Assembly (NCBI GenBank): GCA_033398695.1
Contig: CM065801.1
Span: 6,076,001 to 6,140,000 of the forward strand
Length of the DNA stretch: 64,000 nucleotides
Reading direction: 5' to 3'
Origin: Orobanche coerulescens
Taxonomy: Eukaryota; Streptophyta; Magnoliopsida; Lamiales; Orobanchaceae
A program made the position numbers and the translations under genes. Every line of letters begins with the position of its first letter. The first letter of the stretch is position 1. Under the pieces are notes generated by a model. It saw only the letters and a program-made list of their open reading frames with translations. It was not told where the DNA came from and ran no database searches. Shown in pieces: positions 1-10,320 of this stretch.

Positions 1-30
1 GCGATGCGTTTTGAAACTAATAATGCGGAG

Positions 31-315
31 AGGAAGGACACGGCCGAGTTGCCACAGGACACGGCCGGGCCTCAAAACAGTGGGAATTTGATTATTTCGA
101 ACAGGACGACACGGCCGTGTCACAGAACACGGTCGGGCCTCAATACAGCAAGAGTTGGATTTCCGTGATAGTACGACACGACCGTGTCGTAGGACACGGC
201 CGAGTCGGCCGACAGTAGGTTTTGAGTTATTCCGCACAGCACGACACGACCGTGTCATATTCAACACGGCCGTGTCAGTCGGTCAGTATAAAAAGGCAAC
301 ACGGCCGTTTCCCCA
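31..315 (+). promoter_or_regulatory. Array of ACACGGCCGTGT palindromes upstream of an internal TATA box
   Basis: About nine full or degenerate copies of the 14 bp palindrome GACACGGCCGTGTC occur in 285 bp, for example near 108-121, 174-189, 243-257 and 262-276, and run up to and across a TATA box. The same motif fills the U3 of the 3' LTR at 4268-4491, although the surrounding sequence is not the same. I infer an internal promoter for the ATHILA ORF. Confidence 0.6.
287..294 (+). promoter_or_regulatory. TATA box of internal promoter
   Basis: TATAAAAA lies between the palindrome array and a CT-rich leader, about 600 bp upstream of the ATHILA start codon. The downstream sequence looks like a plant 5' UTR followed by an intron. 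Transcription from here is inferred. Confidence 0.5.
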
Positions 316-554
316 ATTTTACCTTCTCCAACTTTTATCTTTCTCCCTCCCGGCGAAACCTGCGAACCCTAGCTGCTGCAGTGTCGATTTTTCTCTTCGT
401 TTTTAAAGAAATTTTATGCAAAATCAAGAAGAGATACAAGAATCAACTTTATAATCATCATCTTTCAACCAATTTCATTCATCTGAGGAGCAACTCGGAC
501 GAATTTGGACCAGGGTTTAATTTTCTTTCTTTCTTCAAATTCTCCGATATCAAG

Positions 555-886
555 GTATGATTCTAATGTTTTTGATGATTATTCTTTGTTATGAACATGC
601 TATGATGATTTGAATCGATAGCCCTCAATTATCTAGGGTTCTTGAGTGGATTGAAGTTGATGAAATTTGGGGGTTTTGAATAATTCTTAATGCATTGATG
701 ATTAAATTTATCGATTGAAAATTTTTGTAATTAAGAGATAGTTTTCCATGATAAAGATGATGAATTTAAACGATAATTTTGCTTGGGAGACGTTTTGATC
801 GATAGGGGGAATTTTATTGCTTGATATAAGTTTGGGGGAGGGATACGTTTCAAATACTTGGATAATGATAGATTAAATTTTTGCAG
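555..886 (+). other. Leader intron in the 5' UTR of the ATHILA ORF
   Basis: A donor CAAG|GTATGA at 554/555 and an acceptor TTTTTGCAG at 878-886, preceded by AT-rich sequence, define a 332 nt plant-type intron that ends 2 nt before the ATG at 889. Splicing would give a short leader transcript for the ORF. Sub-genomic splicing of the 3' ORF is known for Athila-type elements; the use of these sites is inferred. Confidence 0.55.
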
Positions 887-888
887 AA

Positions 889-2294
889 ATGGCACGAGGA
901 AGAGGACGTGGAAATGCTCAACGCGGAAGGGGTAGGAATGGCGGGAACAAGTGCGGCCCGGTAGAAGGACTATTCAAAGGGGTGGAAACCCCGGAATCTT
1001 ATGGAATCAATCTACCTAAACGCAAAATGAGAGGTGGGAAATGCTTGGACAGAAAAAAATGCTCCCTACAAGATGGCCCGATGACGAATGCATGAATGCA
1101 ATGGGGATAAGGGAAGATGTAATGAAATTCCTTGGGAGAGTGCATTGGGCGTGGATGATGACTCAACGATGGCCGACATATAGGTGTCTAACGATGGAAT
1201 TTCTAAGCACTCTAACTGTAAGAAGAGATCCGGTAACCAGAGAACCGTTCGAAATGACATTCCGGATCAACAACAACGAAGAGACACTGACTATCGTCCA
1301 GTTGGAGGAAATATATCATGCAAGACACGAGGGCCATTACCCGATAAATCGATTTGCTTGTGAAACTTACCGGAGGGCCATGGTAGAATACCCGGGTAGT
1401 GAGGCGCGATATTACATGGCAAGATCGGCAAAAGGATCGAATATTCGCAATCCCGTGCTCAGATACTTACACAAGGTGGTTGCGAATACAATATATGGCC
1501 GAAAGGAAACCGGGCCGATTTCACTGCGGGAGTTGTATATCCTGACTCATATGCTCGACGACTCGATTCCGGCAACCGGGGCCATGGTAGCGGAGCATTT
1601 TGAGGATGTCGCAACAAAACCCAAGGGGGAGATATGGATAGGGGGTTTGATTACCCCTATCGCACTACACTTCGGTATTTCATTAGCCCAGAGGACCCCC
1701 CTTCCTGGAAATATGCTTCTCTCAATCTCCGTGATGAAAGTGATGAATATCCTGGACTACGAACATCGCATGGTCTTCATGCAGACGGATAACGACCATT
1801 TCCTCCTCCCAAATCCACCTTTGACAACCATAAATAACATTCGGGATATGGGAAATCTTCAAATGGCTACGGAGGCACACCGTCGGGCACGGTGGGCAGC
1901 CGGCTTGGCTCCCCCGGGTCACAGCGCTGTCGACCGAAACGTTCGACCTAGGCGCATTACGGATGATGAGGATAGAGCCGAGAGGATGGAGGAGGAGGAG
2001 GCTTATGAAAGAGGCCCGGATGACGAGGAAGAAGAGAGTGAAGAAGAAGAGGAAGAAATCACGAGAGATCGGCCCGAGACGTCAAGGCAGGCCGAAATTG
2101 GACGAGCCCCATCGCGCCCATCATTGAGGGAGGAATTCGAAGCCTAACGAGAGGAGGCTAGACGGGACCGAGAGGAGGCTAGACAGGAGCGACGCCAGAT
2201 ATTGTCTCTTGTGAGACAAATGGTCGATCGGGCATGTCCAAAGAAGGCCACTTCCCTCCGCCCGAGCAGTAAACCGGTCGTAAGTATTTCTTGA
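889..2294 (+). pseudogene. ATHILA ORF-1-type protein, broken
   Basis: The protein resembles the ATHILA ORF family: a basic Arg/Gly-rich N-terminus (MARGRGRGN...), then the conserved core with SNIRNPVLRYLHKVVANTIYGR and GEIWIGGLITPIALHFGI, then an acidic Glu-rich and coiled-coil tail. Its molecular role is unknown; it is an element-encoded protein, sometimes called env-like because of its position. Two lesions are visible. The frame shifts at an A-run near 1050-1057, so residues 1 to about 55 lie in one frame and the remainder in another. An in-frame TAA at 2145-2147 interrupts an Arg/Glu-rich tail that stays open for about 48 more codons to the TGA at 2292-2294. The ATG at 889 follows the inferred splice acceptor directly, which supports this start. 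The full length would be about 468 codons. No membrane segment is apparent. Confidence 0.75.
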
Positions 2295-3815
2295 CCAATG
2301 AAATTCTTTTCTTTAAATACTATACCCCCTTCGTTCGTATATTCTTTAATTCAAGTTTGGGGGGGTCGGTCAAGAAATACTTCATTACTCTCGATTTTTT
2401 TTTATTTTGCTTGTTTGATTATTTTTGGTGTGTTTTGAACATTTTGCACTTATTTGTGGTGTTTTTTTACTTGGTGTGTTTATCTTGCAAACTTGAAGAA
2501 AACTTTGAAGTGTGTATTTTTTTTTTTTTGGAATGCCTCGGGATTTATTTCGTTGTTCTGATATACAAATCGAGAATAATTTGTTGAGAAAAAAAATTGT
2601 TGATAATCGAAACGGGTGTGAAATTGAATAAGTGGTTTTAATATCTTGGAAGTATGAGCAAACCTACTTGTGAGCTATTGAGCCTTCATGCATTTTCTTA
2701 AATGCAAGTTTCATTGTCGAGTGTTTCATTCTTGATTTAAAACTCTAGAACTTGCCGTGGTATCTTGTTTAAAACCACTGGTGTGTGTGTGTGCAAATTG
2801 AGTGAAAATGATTTTTGGCGCCTTTGATCTTTACCCTTCGATTTTGGCCAACCCAACATTTGATCATTTATTAAATAAACCCAATTGAGGTCATTGTCTA
2901 TTTCATTGTTAAACCACATATCGAGCTTTCATTTACTATAATCCTTCGATCCCTACTTGAACAATTAGAAATATTTTTGACGAGGATGCAAAGATTGTGG
3001 TGACATTGGGTGCCATTTATATTGTCGGGAGTGTTGAATTGGTGAAAATAATTACTCCGCTATTTTTGGAAACCTAGTAACCGGGTGTATTCATGTGACC
3101 CATCATTTACATTCGCGTAAAACGGATCCCTTAGATATGAGTATGCTTGGAAGTAGTTGCGTATATTTTGATCCTAGTAACCGGGTGTATTCATGTGACC
3201 CATCGTTTACATTCGTGTAAAACGGATCCTTAAACAACCCAAGCCAAAAAAAAAAAAAAATCGGAGCAATAAGGAGGGTATGACGCTGCGTTTTTCACTT
3301 TCGATAGTGCTTGTTACAAGTGGTTCATAATTAAGGGGATGAAAGAAGCAAATCTCAAAGCTTGAGCTTCTAAAGCGACTATGGTGATTCAAATTCTAAA
3401 AATTGCTCGAGTCAAGTTACTTTAGCCATATATATCCCGGCCGGACCAAAGCCTACATTTCAAACCGAGTAATGCCCATTTTGATTCACAAAATTTTTGC
3501 ATACACAAAACAGTGGTAGAGACTAAGACGATTGGCAAGCCTATGGGGTTCCTTATTTCATTGAATAAGTTCTGAGCGTATACTTATCCATATCACTTTG
3601 AGAGTGAGCGAATACACTTGACCAGTGAGGTTTATATTGCCAAGTATGTTCTATGATGTTAAGGAAGCACCGGAGGTTTGAAAACTTTGTAGAACTCGAC
3701 TTATTTTACTTGTGAGAATTGATGAAATTTTCAAGAGATCCTTTGAGGTATTTTAACAGTTGAGTTCCCCTTTTGAATGGTTATTTTAAAGTGATTTGCT
3801 CGACGATCAAAGTTC
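2295..3815 (+). other. Non-coding 3' internal region of the Athila-like element
   Basis: No convincing gene is present. It contains a PPT-like AAGTTTGGGGGGG at 2353-2365, T-rich stretches, and a direct duplication of about 60 bp (roughly 3069-3130 and 3172-3231, each starting CCTAGTAACCGGGTG). A long non-coding stretch between the last ORF and the 3' LTR is usual for Athila/Ogre-type elements. Confidence 0.6.
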
Positions 3816-3826
3816 AAGTTTGGGGG
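3816..3826 (+). other. Polypurine tract of Athila-like element
   Basis: AAGTTTGGGGG lies 2 bp before the LTR start TGATGAG and is the expected plus-strand primer. The same word occurs at 828-838 and 2353-2363. Confidence 0.7.
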
Positions 3827-4267
3827 TTTGATGAGTCGATTCTTGATCGACTCATTCATTCTTTCTAGTCGTGTTTTTGTTTGCTTTTTAGTATTTTTGT
3901 TCTCTTTTATGCGTGGTATGTGTGTTTTTAATTTATAGGTAGCCAAGCGGGATTGTGGTGAAATATGCGCTTTCATAGCTAATATTGGAGTCCATGACGA
4001 TCAAAAGCTAAAACGGGCCTAAAACGACGAAAGATTTAAGCGATCGGTCAAATCTCCTAAATCCCAGAATCTCCACTCCGAATCGAGATGTATTCTCCTT
4101 TGATATAAATTCCTCGTGAAATTAGCTTCAAACGGTATATCATATGCTAAAATCCGAGGTGAATTGATACAAGAACGAAGGATCTAGCCAAGAAGACCAA
4201 AAGCCGGACTAGTGCACCAGGCGACTCAACTAGGTGCACCTGTGCGACTCGAGCCACATCAGTAACT

Positions 4268-4491
4268 CGGCCGTGTCACAGACACGGCCGGTCTCATTCC
4301 GCAAGAAGCGCACTTTCCGGATGAGAAGAACTCGACCGTGCCTTTGGGACACGGCCGAGTCACTTTGATCATTTCGCCTTTCCCGCATAGTCTTTGCACG
4401 GCCGTGTCACGGACACGGCCGAGCCTCTCGACAGACTACTTTTCGATTATTCAGCGCAGTGAGACACGGCCGTGTCCCAGACACGGCCGTG
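4268..4491 (+). promoter_or_regulatory. Three palindromic hairpins in the LTR U3
   Basis: Perfect inverted repeats with 3 nt loops lie at 4268-4290 (stem CGGCCGTGTC, loop ACA), 4399-4421 (same stem, loop ACG) and 4465-4491 (12 bp stem CACGGCCGTGTC, loop CCA). Another partial pair lies near 4332-4362. All are within about 300 bp upstream of the TATA box. Confidence 0.75.
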
Positions 4492-4561
4492 CCACTTTTT
4501 GTTTCATGTCACTTTCCTTGACATCTTTGCATATTTTAAGCCTTTGTCTTGATTTTTTGGC

Positions 4562-4568
4562 TATAAAA
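4562..4568 (+). promoter_or_regulatory. TATA box of Athila-like LTR
   Basis: TATAAAA lies about 70 bp downstream of the last hairpin and in the middle of the LTR, the usual U3/R position. Confidence 0.6.
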
Positions 4569-5628
4569 CAAAGTGGAGTGACCCCTTGAGAGGTGTACTT
4601 GTCTTGTGAAGAAGATATTTTGTGGAAAAACACAAGATTAGGGAGGAAAAACACCAAAAGAGTGAGAAAGAGAGAGATTTTCATCATCTTCCTTGTGTGT
4701 TCTTGGAGTGAGAAAAATACTTTAGTGAGATATAATAATTCCTTGTATAAATTTGTTGTGAGTTCTTGTAAGAAGATCATCAAACCTTCATCGGGAATTC
4801 GATTTCGGCATTTACAAGGGAAGTTTTTACCATGTTTTGTTCTTCAATTTCCATTATTGTTGTTGAATTAATCATGTGTGGCTAAACACTTCATATGGGT
4901 TTTTAGATATAGCCACACACATGTTTTTGATTGTTAGTTCCTTTTGATTTTCGGATAAAGTTTGGGATTGTTCCTCTTGTTCGTTCTTCGTTTAAGAACT
5001 TTTGAATTAGATCATCAAACCTTTTTCATTGTTGTTATTATTATTCGAATCGAGGTTTTTATCGGTGTTCGCCATCAAACGACCGAAAAAGCGATTGTGA
5101 ATGTTCTCGAGCTTTTCGCGCGATCTTTTAACGATTTACCTCATCTAAAGTAGTCGGTTAATTGATTGTTAGCTAGGGTTTCGTCCCCATCAAAAGAGTA
5201 TCCCTTAATTTTCGTTGAGAACAATCGTGATTTTAGAATTTCCGCCATCAAACGGATTTCTTTTAATCGTGAGCAATCGATAATTCCTAACCTTATTTAT
5301 TTGAGTATCGGAACTAATAATTGATTACGTGTGTGTCGGTGACTCTAAATTCCCATATTAATCTCATTATTGTTATCTCTCATTTATCCGACTATCAAAT
5401 TGGTGTTGTTATCACTTAGTTCAATTTAAATTTTGTGCATTAGTAATTGTAATCATAATCAACCAATGATGTATTTTAATTTAATTTACTTTTGTTCATT
5501 CGACTATTTGCCGAATATTATCGAATTTTAAACCGTTTCCAATTCCTCGAGAGATCGACCTCGGAGTTACTTGCCGATTACTACAAGAGCGATTCGTACA
5601 CTTGCGAGTATTTAATTTGAATCCATCA

Positions 5629-7072
5629 CACACATATATATACACACATTTATACATCCGTATAAATTCATACACTTCGACAACAATGATTTCACGCAGT
5701 TACAATTCGTATATCAAGGTACTTGCCTTGGAAATCTCTCACGAATACTTCAGAAAATGCGGTTGATTGGAGAAATCCGGAACTCCAATGAAAACGGCGA
5801 TCGGAAAGGCTCAACACTATATTTTTGTGGGGAATTCGTCCCTAGTATCCTATCATCAAATAAACAACAAATCACACGAGGAAAACATCGCAAAACGACC
5901 AATTTTCTCTCTGCGGCATTTTCCCGGACACCTTGAAGGCGTCAAACGAAAGTTCATATAAACGACGAATCGGAAATGGTAAAACCGTGTAAAGATGATA
6001 AAAATGATAGAATATTACTTAATCTACAATTATCCATCAGAAATATGAGTTAAAACGATCAAATCGGACAAAATCAACTAAAACCCCCAAAACTAGATTT
6101 CTAGAAAATCTGACCTGATTCGGTAGATCGGAGGGTGTTATAGGATGGATGATTGATGATATGAACTCCAAAACTTCATGGATTGATTGTACAACAACAT
6201 CTCTCCATGATTTACCAAGCTCCAGCCGCGGAAGAGAAGAAAACCGAGTGAAAAATGGCTGAAGAAAACGTCTGCAGGGCCATAAATAGGCGCATGTGCA
6301 GCGGCTCAACGGGAGTGTGCCGCGGCACGAGGCCCAAAATGGCTCCGGTGGTCGGCGGTGTGCAGCGGCTCGGAGTGTGCCGCGGCACCCGTGCATCGGT
6401 TTGGCCGAAAAATGCCACGAGTGTCTGCGGCCTGCCCGGCTGTGCCACGGCCACGACCGCTCGGCGAAGCTGCCGAAACGCTGCCCGGCCGTGACTCGGC
6501 CGAGCCGCCGAGCACTACGGCCGTGACTCGGCCGATCCGGCCTGGCCCAGGTTGCCCGGCCATGACTCGGCCGGGGCCAACTCCGACGGCTCGAACGACC
6601 CCGAAATCCGAACCTGAATACGAATCGATGATACGGTTACAACGTACTCGCAAAGACGAATCTAAGAGCTAAGAGAACACACAATTCCGACCACCCGAAG
6701 GCTCGGAATTCAACAATGGAAGTAATTACCCAAAACTTTGGGAAATTACGAAAATGGCCCAAAACGTCCGAAAATCACGATACTCGATCGAAACACCAAA
6801 CCAAAGCTCGCAACATGAATAATAATATCAAATGAACTTACGAGAAACTCGAAACAACAGTTTCGGACGAGATTCGCAAGAATCGGGCTCAAGTGCGGAA
6901 AAGTCGCTAAAAAGCTCAGAGCTCAACAAAACGATACCGAAACGAACTCGGATGACAAAAAGTGCAGAATTAATCATTCTCGAAATGACGAAACGGTCAT
7001 CAGCGAGTCGTCAAAACGGACTCCGGCCAAAAAAAAGAAATTTACCGAAAATCGAAAATTGCGGATATTACA
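5629..7072 (-). repeat. Truncated long LTR, minus strand (subfamily A1)
   Basis: On the minus strand the sequence starts TGTAATATCCGC at 7072 and matches the start of the LTRs at 28560 and 33947 over hundreds of bases. The left part is cut at 5628 by the Athila-like element. Its U3 carries GTGCCGCGGCAC palindromes and CGGCCGAGTCACGGCCG-type repeats. The TATA-like CTATTTATG sits at 6281-6289. Confidence 0.75.
6281..6560 (-). promoter_or_regulatory. U3 palindrome cassette and TATA-like box of LTR A1
   Basis: Read on the minus strand, GC-rich palindromes precede CTATTTATG (6281-6289). The perfect palindrome GTGCCGCGGCAC occurs twice, near 6317 and 6378. Several CGGCCG/GACTCGGCCG words occupy 6480-6560. 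This is a different array from that of the neighbouring LTR at 7198-9594, despite a shared LTR backbone. Confidence 0.65.
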
Positions 7073-7197
7073 ACTTACAAGTACCGGTCGCACTGTGATG
7101 ATGGCAGAGTAGTGATACTGTGGGCAAAAGACGACTCAATCGACCCAAAAGACCGACAGCCTAGGTATCCATAAACCTAAGCTCCGATACCATATTC
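7073..7197 (-). mobile_element. 125 bp internal remnant with PBS between two LTRs
   Basis: On the minus strand, TGGTATCGGAGC (7181-7192) lies 5 nt after the LTR end TGTTACA. It is followed by TTAGGTT...ACCTAGG, as in the elements at 31605 and 59260, and then by only about 100 bp before the next LTR begins at 7072. No gag or pol is present, so nearly all internal sequence is deleted. Confidence 0.7.
7181..7192 (-). other. Primer binding site, initiator tRNA-Met type
   Basis: TGGTATCGGAGC differs from the canonical TGGTATCAGAGC by one base (A to G), which would still pair with the tRNA as G-U. Confidence 0.7.
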
Positions 7198-7740
7198 TGT
7201 AACACCCCCAAGTTATTAAGGGTATATTACGGTAGTGAGCACCGCCGTGTGACCCACAAGGCTAAACATACGCGGAACTATAAAACTTGACCGAGAAGGT
7301 CTACATACAATGGAAAGAAAGACGATACAAATGGTATTCAAAACCATAACCAATGAAATCATATACATCACTGCACAAATCAATACCTCGCGTACAGTAG
7401 GAACATCAAGGAAACGAAATACAATACTCGAGTATTTAAAATCCATTCCAGACAACAACACCGAATGGAGGAATCCAAAAAGATAACCGGAGACAAGACA
7501 CATTATCACACTTGCCCATCATCTTCATGCCGACCCGGTACACTTTGCCGCTCTCCTGGAATCTGAAATACATGAAACGTATTTCCCCCATAAAGGGGTT
7601 AGCCGTCGAATAGCTAGTGCAAGTATATCAATATGAAACACAATACTCCTCGACAATAAAGTAAATGTAACCGTAAATTCATCAATTCAAGACTAGTATT
7701 CCGGAATAACTAAATCTCATAGCATCGCATCAAGGGATAT

Positions 7741-7990
7741 ATGAATACCGTGGAACCGCACCAGAGGCTACGGAACCCTTAGGGGACCTATCGGCCCGCC
7801 CCAAAGTGGTTCGTTCATATCGTCCGTCATTATTGCATGTATGAATACCGTGGAACCGCACCAGAGGCTACGGAACCCTTAGGGGACCTATCGGCCCGCC
7901 CCAAAGTGGTTCGTTCATATCATGTCATCCATGGAATCGCACCAGAGGCTACGAAACCCTCAGAGGACCATCGGCCCGTCCCGGAGTGGA
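7741..7990 (-). repeat. Tandem repeat block inside LTR A2, period about 100 bp
   Basis: The unit beginning GAATACCGTGGAACCGCACC starts near 7742 and 7842 and is nearly identical in both copies. A third, diverged, shorter copy begins near 7930. It lies downstream of the promoter, in the probable R/U5 part of the LTR. Confidence 0.8.
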
Positions 7991-8596
7991 TAGAAATGAT
8001 CATGACATTAATATTTCATACTTTCAAGTCGAGAACGCACATTCATAAATATATACTTGCCTTGAATAGTCGACGACGCAACGAACGGAATGGAAAGTCA
8101 CCGACGAATGCTAGGAACCATCGAAACTGAACCTAACGATTCGAAGAATACAATCACAACCGATTCTAAACGAATATGGAATTGGAATACACCCGGAAAC
8201 CCGCCTAAAATTCATGTATATTCGTATAAAAACAACAACGAGGGCGGACCACAACCAAACCCTCTCGATTCCATAAAAATCACGAAATATACCATGAATC
8301 TATAGGGAAACTAAGAATACCAACAAGATTAATCATATTCATCATGAATTACTCAGCAAAACCGAAAGAATCGGACAAAAACGCGAAAATCCCCAAATCT
8401 CCCCAAAAGTAGGGTTCTAAAGATCTAACCTTGATTCGCTGGATCGAAGGATGTTAACGGATGATTGATCGATGATATAAACTCAGAAACTTCATGGATT
8501 TGTTGTTCAACAACATGGTTTCGTCTCCTCCAAAACCCCAGCCGCGGACCGAAGAGAAATGAAATGAAAAATGGATGAAAAAGTCGTTTGATCATC

Positions 8597-9015
8597 ATTT
8601 ATATCTTGGCGGAACTAGCGTCGCTAGCCTTCCTGGACTAGCGTGCGCTATCGGCGATGTCGGCCCAAGACTCTCGGCCATGGCCCGCATGACCCGGCAC
8701 CACCGACCGGTCTGCGACCATGACTCGTCGCGACTCCCGCTAGCGTGCGCTACGGCCGGAAGCTGCGCGCGCTGGCTGTCGATAGCCTGCGGACTAGCAA
8801 GCTCATCCCGTGCGTCGCTAGTCGGCCGACAGGCGTCGCTACCCCTGCCGTCGGCGTGCGCAACGGCCGTGATGGCGTGCGCTACCTGCCGATTCTACCC
8901 GAGTCGAACCTCGAATCCCTCTGCCCGGGCCGATAGCATCTGGCCGGTGACTCGGCAGCGTGCGCTACATCTGCTGCCGAGCTAGCGCGCGCAGATCCCG
9001 GCCGTGGCGTGCGCT
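8597..9015 (-). promoter_or_regulatory. TAGCGCACGCTA cassette and TATA box of LTR A2
   Basis: On the minus strand several copies of TAGCGCACGCTA and variants (plus-strand TAGCGTGCGCTA near 8640 and 8740, variants near 8614, 8874, 8957 and 9005) precede GATATAAATG at 8597-8606. The region is CpG-dense compared with its flanks. Confidence 0.65.
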
Positions 9016-9599
9016 CTCGCCGGTTCTGGCGTGCTGCTCGGTCGATTGCCGCCATCGTCCGGCCAGAACCCGCAACCGTCCGGCCAGTGCCCGACCACCA
9101 GGGCTCGACGACTCGATTTCCGAAAATGCACGGAACGAAACACGACGAAAGGTTCGCGGACGATATCAACGACTCGAAATGAAAATGTAATGCGATAATT
9201 AATCATACGCGACCGAGAAAAGAGTCGAGACAACGAATACAGATACGAATACTCATAACTTTGGGTAAATTACCAAATGGCCCAAAACGCCCGAAAATCA
9301 CGATACGTAATCGAATAACCAAACCGAAGTTCACAACACGTATAACAAAGTTAAACGAACTTACGGGAAACTCGAAACAGCAGTGTCGAACGAGATTCGC
9401 AAGAATCGAACTCAAGTGCGGAAAAGTCGCTAAAAAGCACGGAACTCAACGAAACGACACCGAAACGAACTCGGATGTCAAAAAGTGTAGAATTAATCAT
9501 TCCCAAAATGACGAAACGGTCATGAGAGAGTCGTCAAAACGGACTTCCGCCGAAAAAAAAGAAATTACCGGAAATCGAATTTGCGGATATTACACGGAG

Positions 9600-9832
9600 A
9601 TGGGTCGGAGAGGAGGTGGTTGAAGAGGCGGCGGTGGACGGAGGCGGCGGTGGACGGAGGCGGCGGTGGCCGGAGAGGCGATGGCCGGAGAGGCGGCGGT
9701 GGCTGGAGAGGGCGGTGGCCGGAGAGGAGGTGGCTGAAGAGGAGGCGGTGGACGGAGGCGGCGGTGGCCGGAGAGGCGGCGACCGAAGAGGCGGCGGTGG
9801 CCGGAGAGGCGGTGGCCGGAAAGGGGTAAAAT
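9600..9832 (+). repeat. GC-rich minisatellite (GGAGGCGGCGGTGG-like)
   Basis: Degenerate tandem units of about 15-30 bp rich in GGCGGTGG, such as GAGGCGGCGGTGGCCGGA. The several long open frames in it encode only Gly/Arg or Pro/Arg repeats and are taken as by-products. The block could be part of the adjacent Harbinger-like MITE. Confidence 0.7.
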
Positions 9833-10031
9833 GGTAAATGTCAAATTCCTTGATGGAATTGAGAATCCATCCTCATCTTGAAGGAATTGAAAATCCCATA
9901 GCTTTGGGAATTCAATCCCACCCCAAGATTCCAATTCTCATCTCTATTTTCAACCAAACATAGGAATTCTTGAGAATTAAATTCCAATTCCTTAGGATTC
10001 CCAAGGATTCCAGCGAACCAAACGGGCCCTT
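9833..10031 (+). mobile_element. PIF/Harbinger-like MITE, one end
   Basis: The segment is rich in inverted GGAATTC/GGAATTG words and ends CGAACCAAACGGGCCC followed by TTA. Its reverse complement GGGCCCGTTTGGTTCG is the typical terminus of plant Tourist/Harbinger elements with a 3 bp TTA/TAA TSD. The opposite end was not found, probably lost at or beyond the LTR boundary at 9594. Confidence 0.5.
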
Positions 10032-10320
10032 AGTGATTGAACATCTAACATTCCCATGATTGTTGCATACGATCGCTGCATATAACCGCATCCCATCATG
10101 TGCAGCGATCGTGTACTTACCCACGATTGTTGCACACGATCACATCCCACCATGTGCGGCGATCGTGTCCTCGCCCATGATTGTTGCACACGGTCGAATC
10201 CCACCGTGTGCAGCGATTGTGTCCTTGCCCACAATAGGTGCACATGTTCGCCTCTCGCCGTGTGCAGCGATTGTGTCCAAGATTCGTGTGCAGCGATTCT
10301 GGCCAAGACATGGGCTGTGC
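10032..10320 (+). repeat. Hairpin-rich minisatellite, period about 53-57 bp
   Basis: Four to five units contain TTGCACACGATC followed, 15-20 bp later, by TGTGCAGCGATCGTGT. TGTGCAGCGAT-type cores lie near 10099, 10152, 10207, 10261 and 10289. The two halves of each unit can pair (ACACGATC with GATCGTGT). No gene is evident; open frames on both strands follow the repeat. Confidence 0.75.

Larger units (their letters stand above)
1..5628 (+). mobile_element. Athila-like Ty3/gypsy retrotransposon, 3' portion
   Basis: The segment runs from a promoter-like array through a broken ATHILA-type ORF and about 1.5 kb of non-coding DNA to a polypurine tract AAGTTTGGGGG (3816-3826) and a 1.8 kb 3' LTR starting TGATG and ending CATCA. 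The 5' LTR, gag and pol would lie left of the window. In the Athila group the extra ORF commonly sits between pol and the 3' LTR, which fits this layout. The right edge abuts a minus-strand LTR of another family, so the element probably inserted into it; the matching left TSD is out of view. It could also be a non-autonomous derivative lacking gag-pol, which cannot be decided here. Confidence 0.72.
3829..5628 (+). repeat. 3' LTR of Athila-like element
   Basis: The 1800 bp LTR starts TGATGAG and ends CATCA (inverted TGATG/CATCA termini). It follows the polypurine tract directly. U3 holds hairpin arrays at 4268-4491 and a TATA box at 4562. U5 ends with the CGTACACTTGCG word seen near the ends of Athila/Ogre-type LTRs. 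The next bases (CACAC) would be the TSD, but the left partner is outside the window. Confidence 0.7.
7198..9594 (-). repeat. Complete long LTR, minus strand (subfamily A2)
   Basis: The LTR is 2397 bp with ends TGTAATATCCGC (at 9594) and GGGGGTGTTACA (at 7198) on the minus strand, followed by a PBS. The backbone matches LTR A1 and the LTRs at 28560/33947. U3 has a TAGCGTGCGCTA array (about 8614-9015) and a TATA box at 8597-8606. A block of three tandem units of about 100 bp lies at 7741-7990. Confidence 0.8.

Noticed and set aside
9600..9832. Open frames encoding Gly/Arg-rich proteins
   Set aside because: They are products of a GC-rich minisatellite and occur in several frames on both strands.
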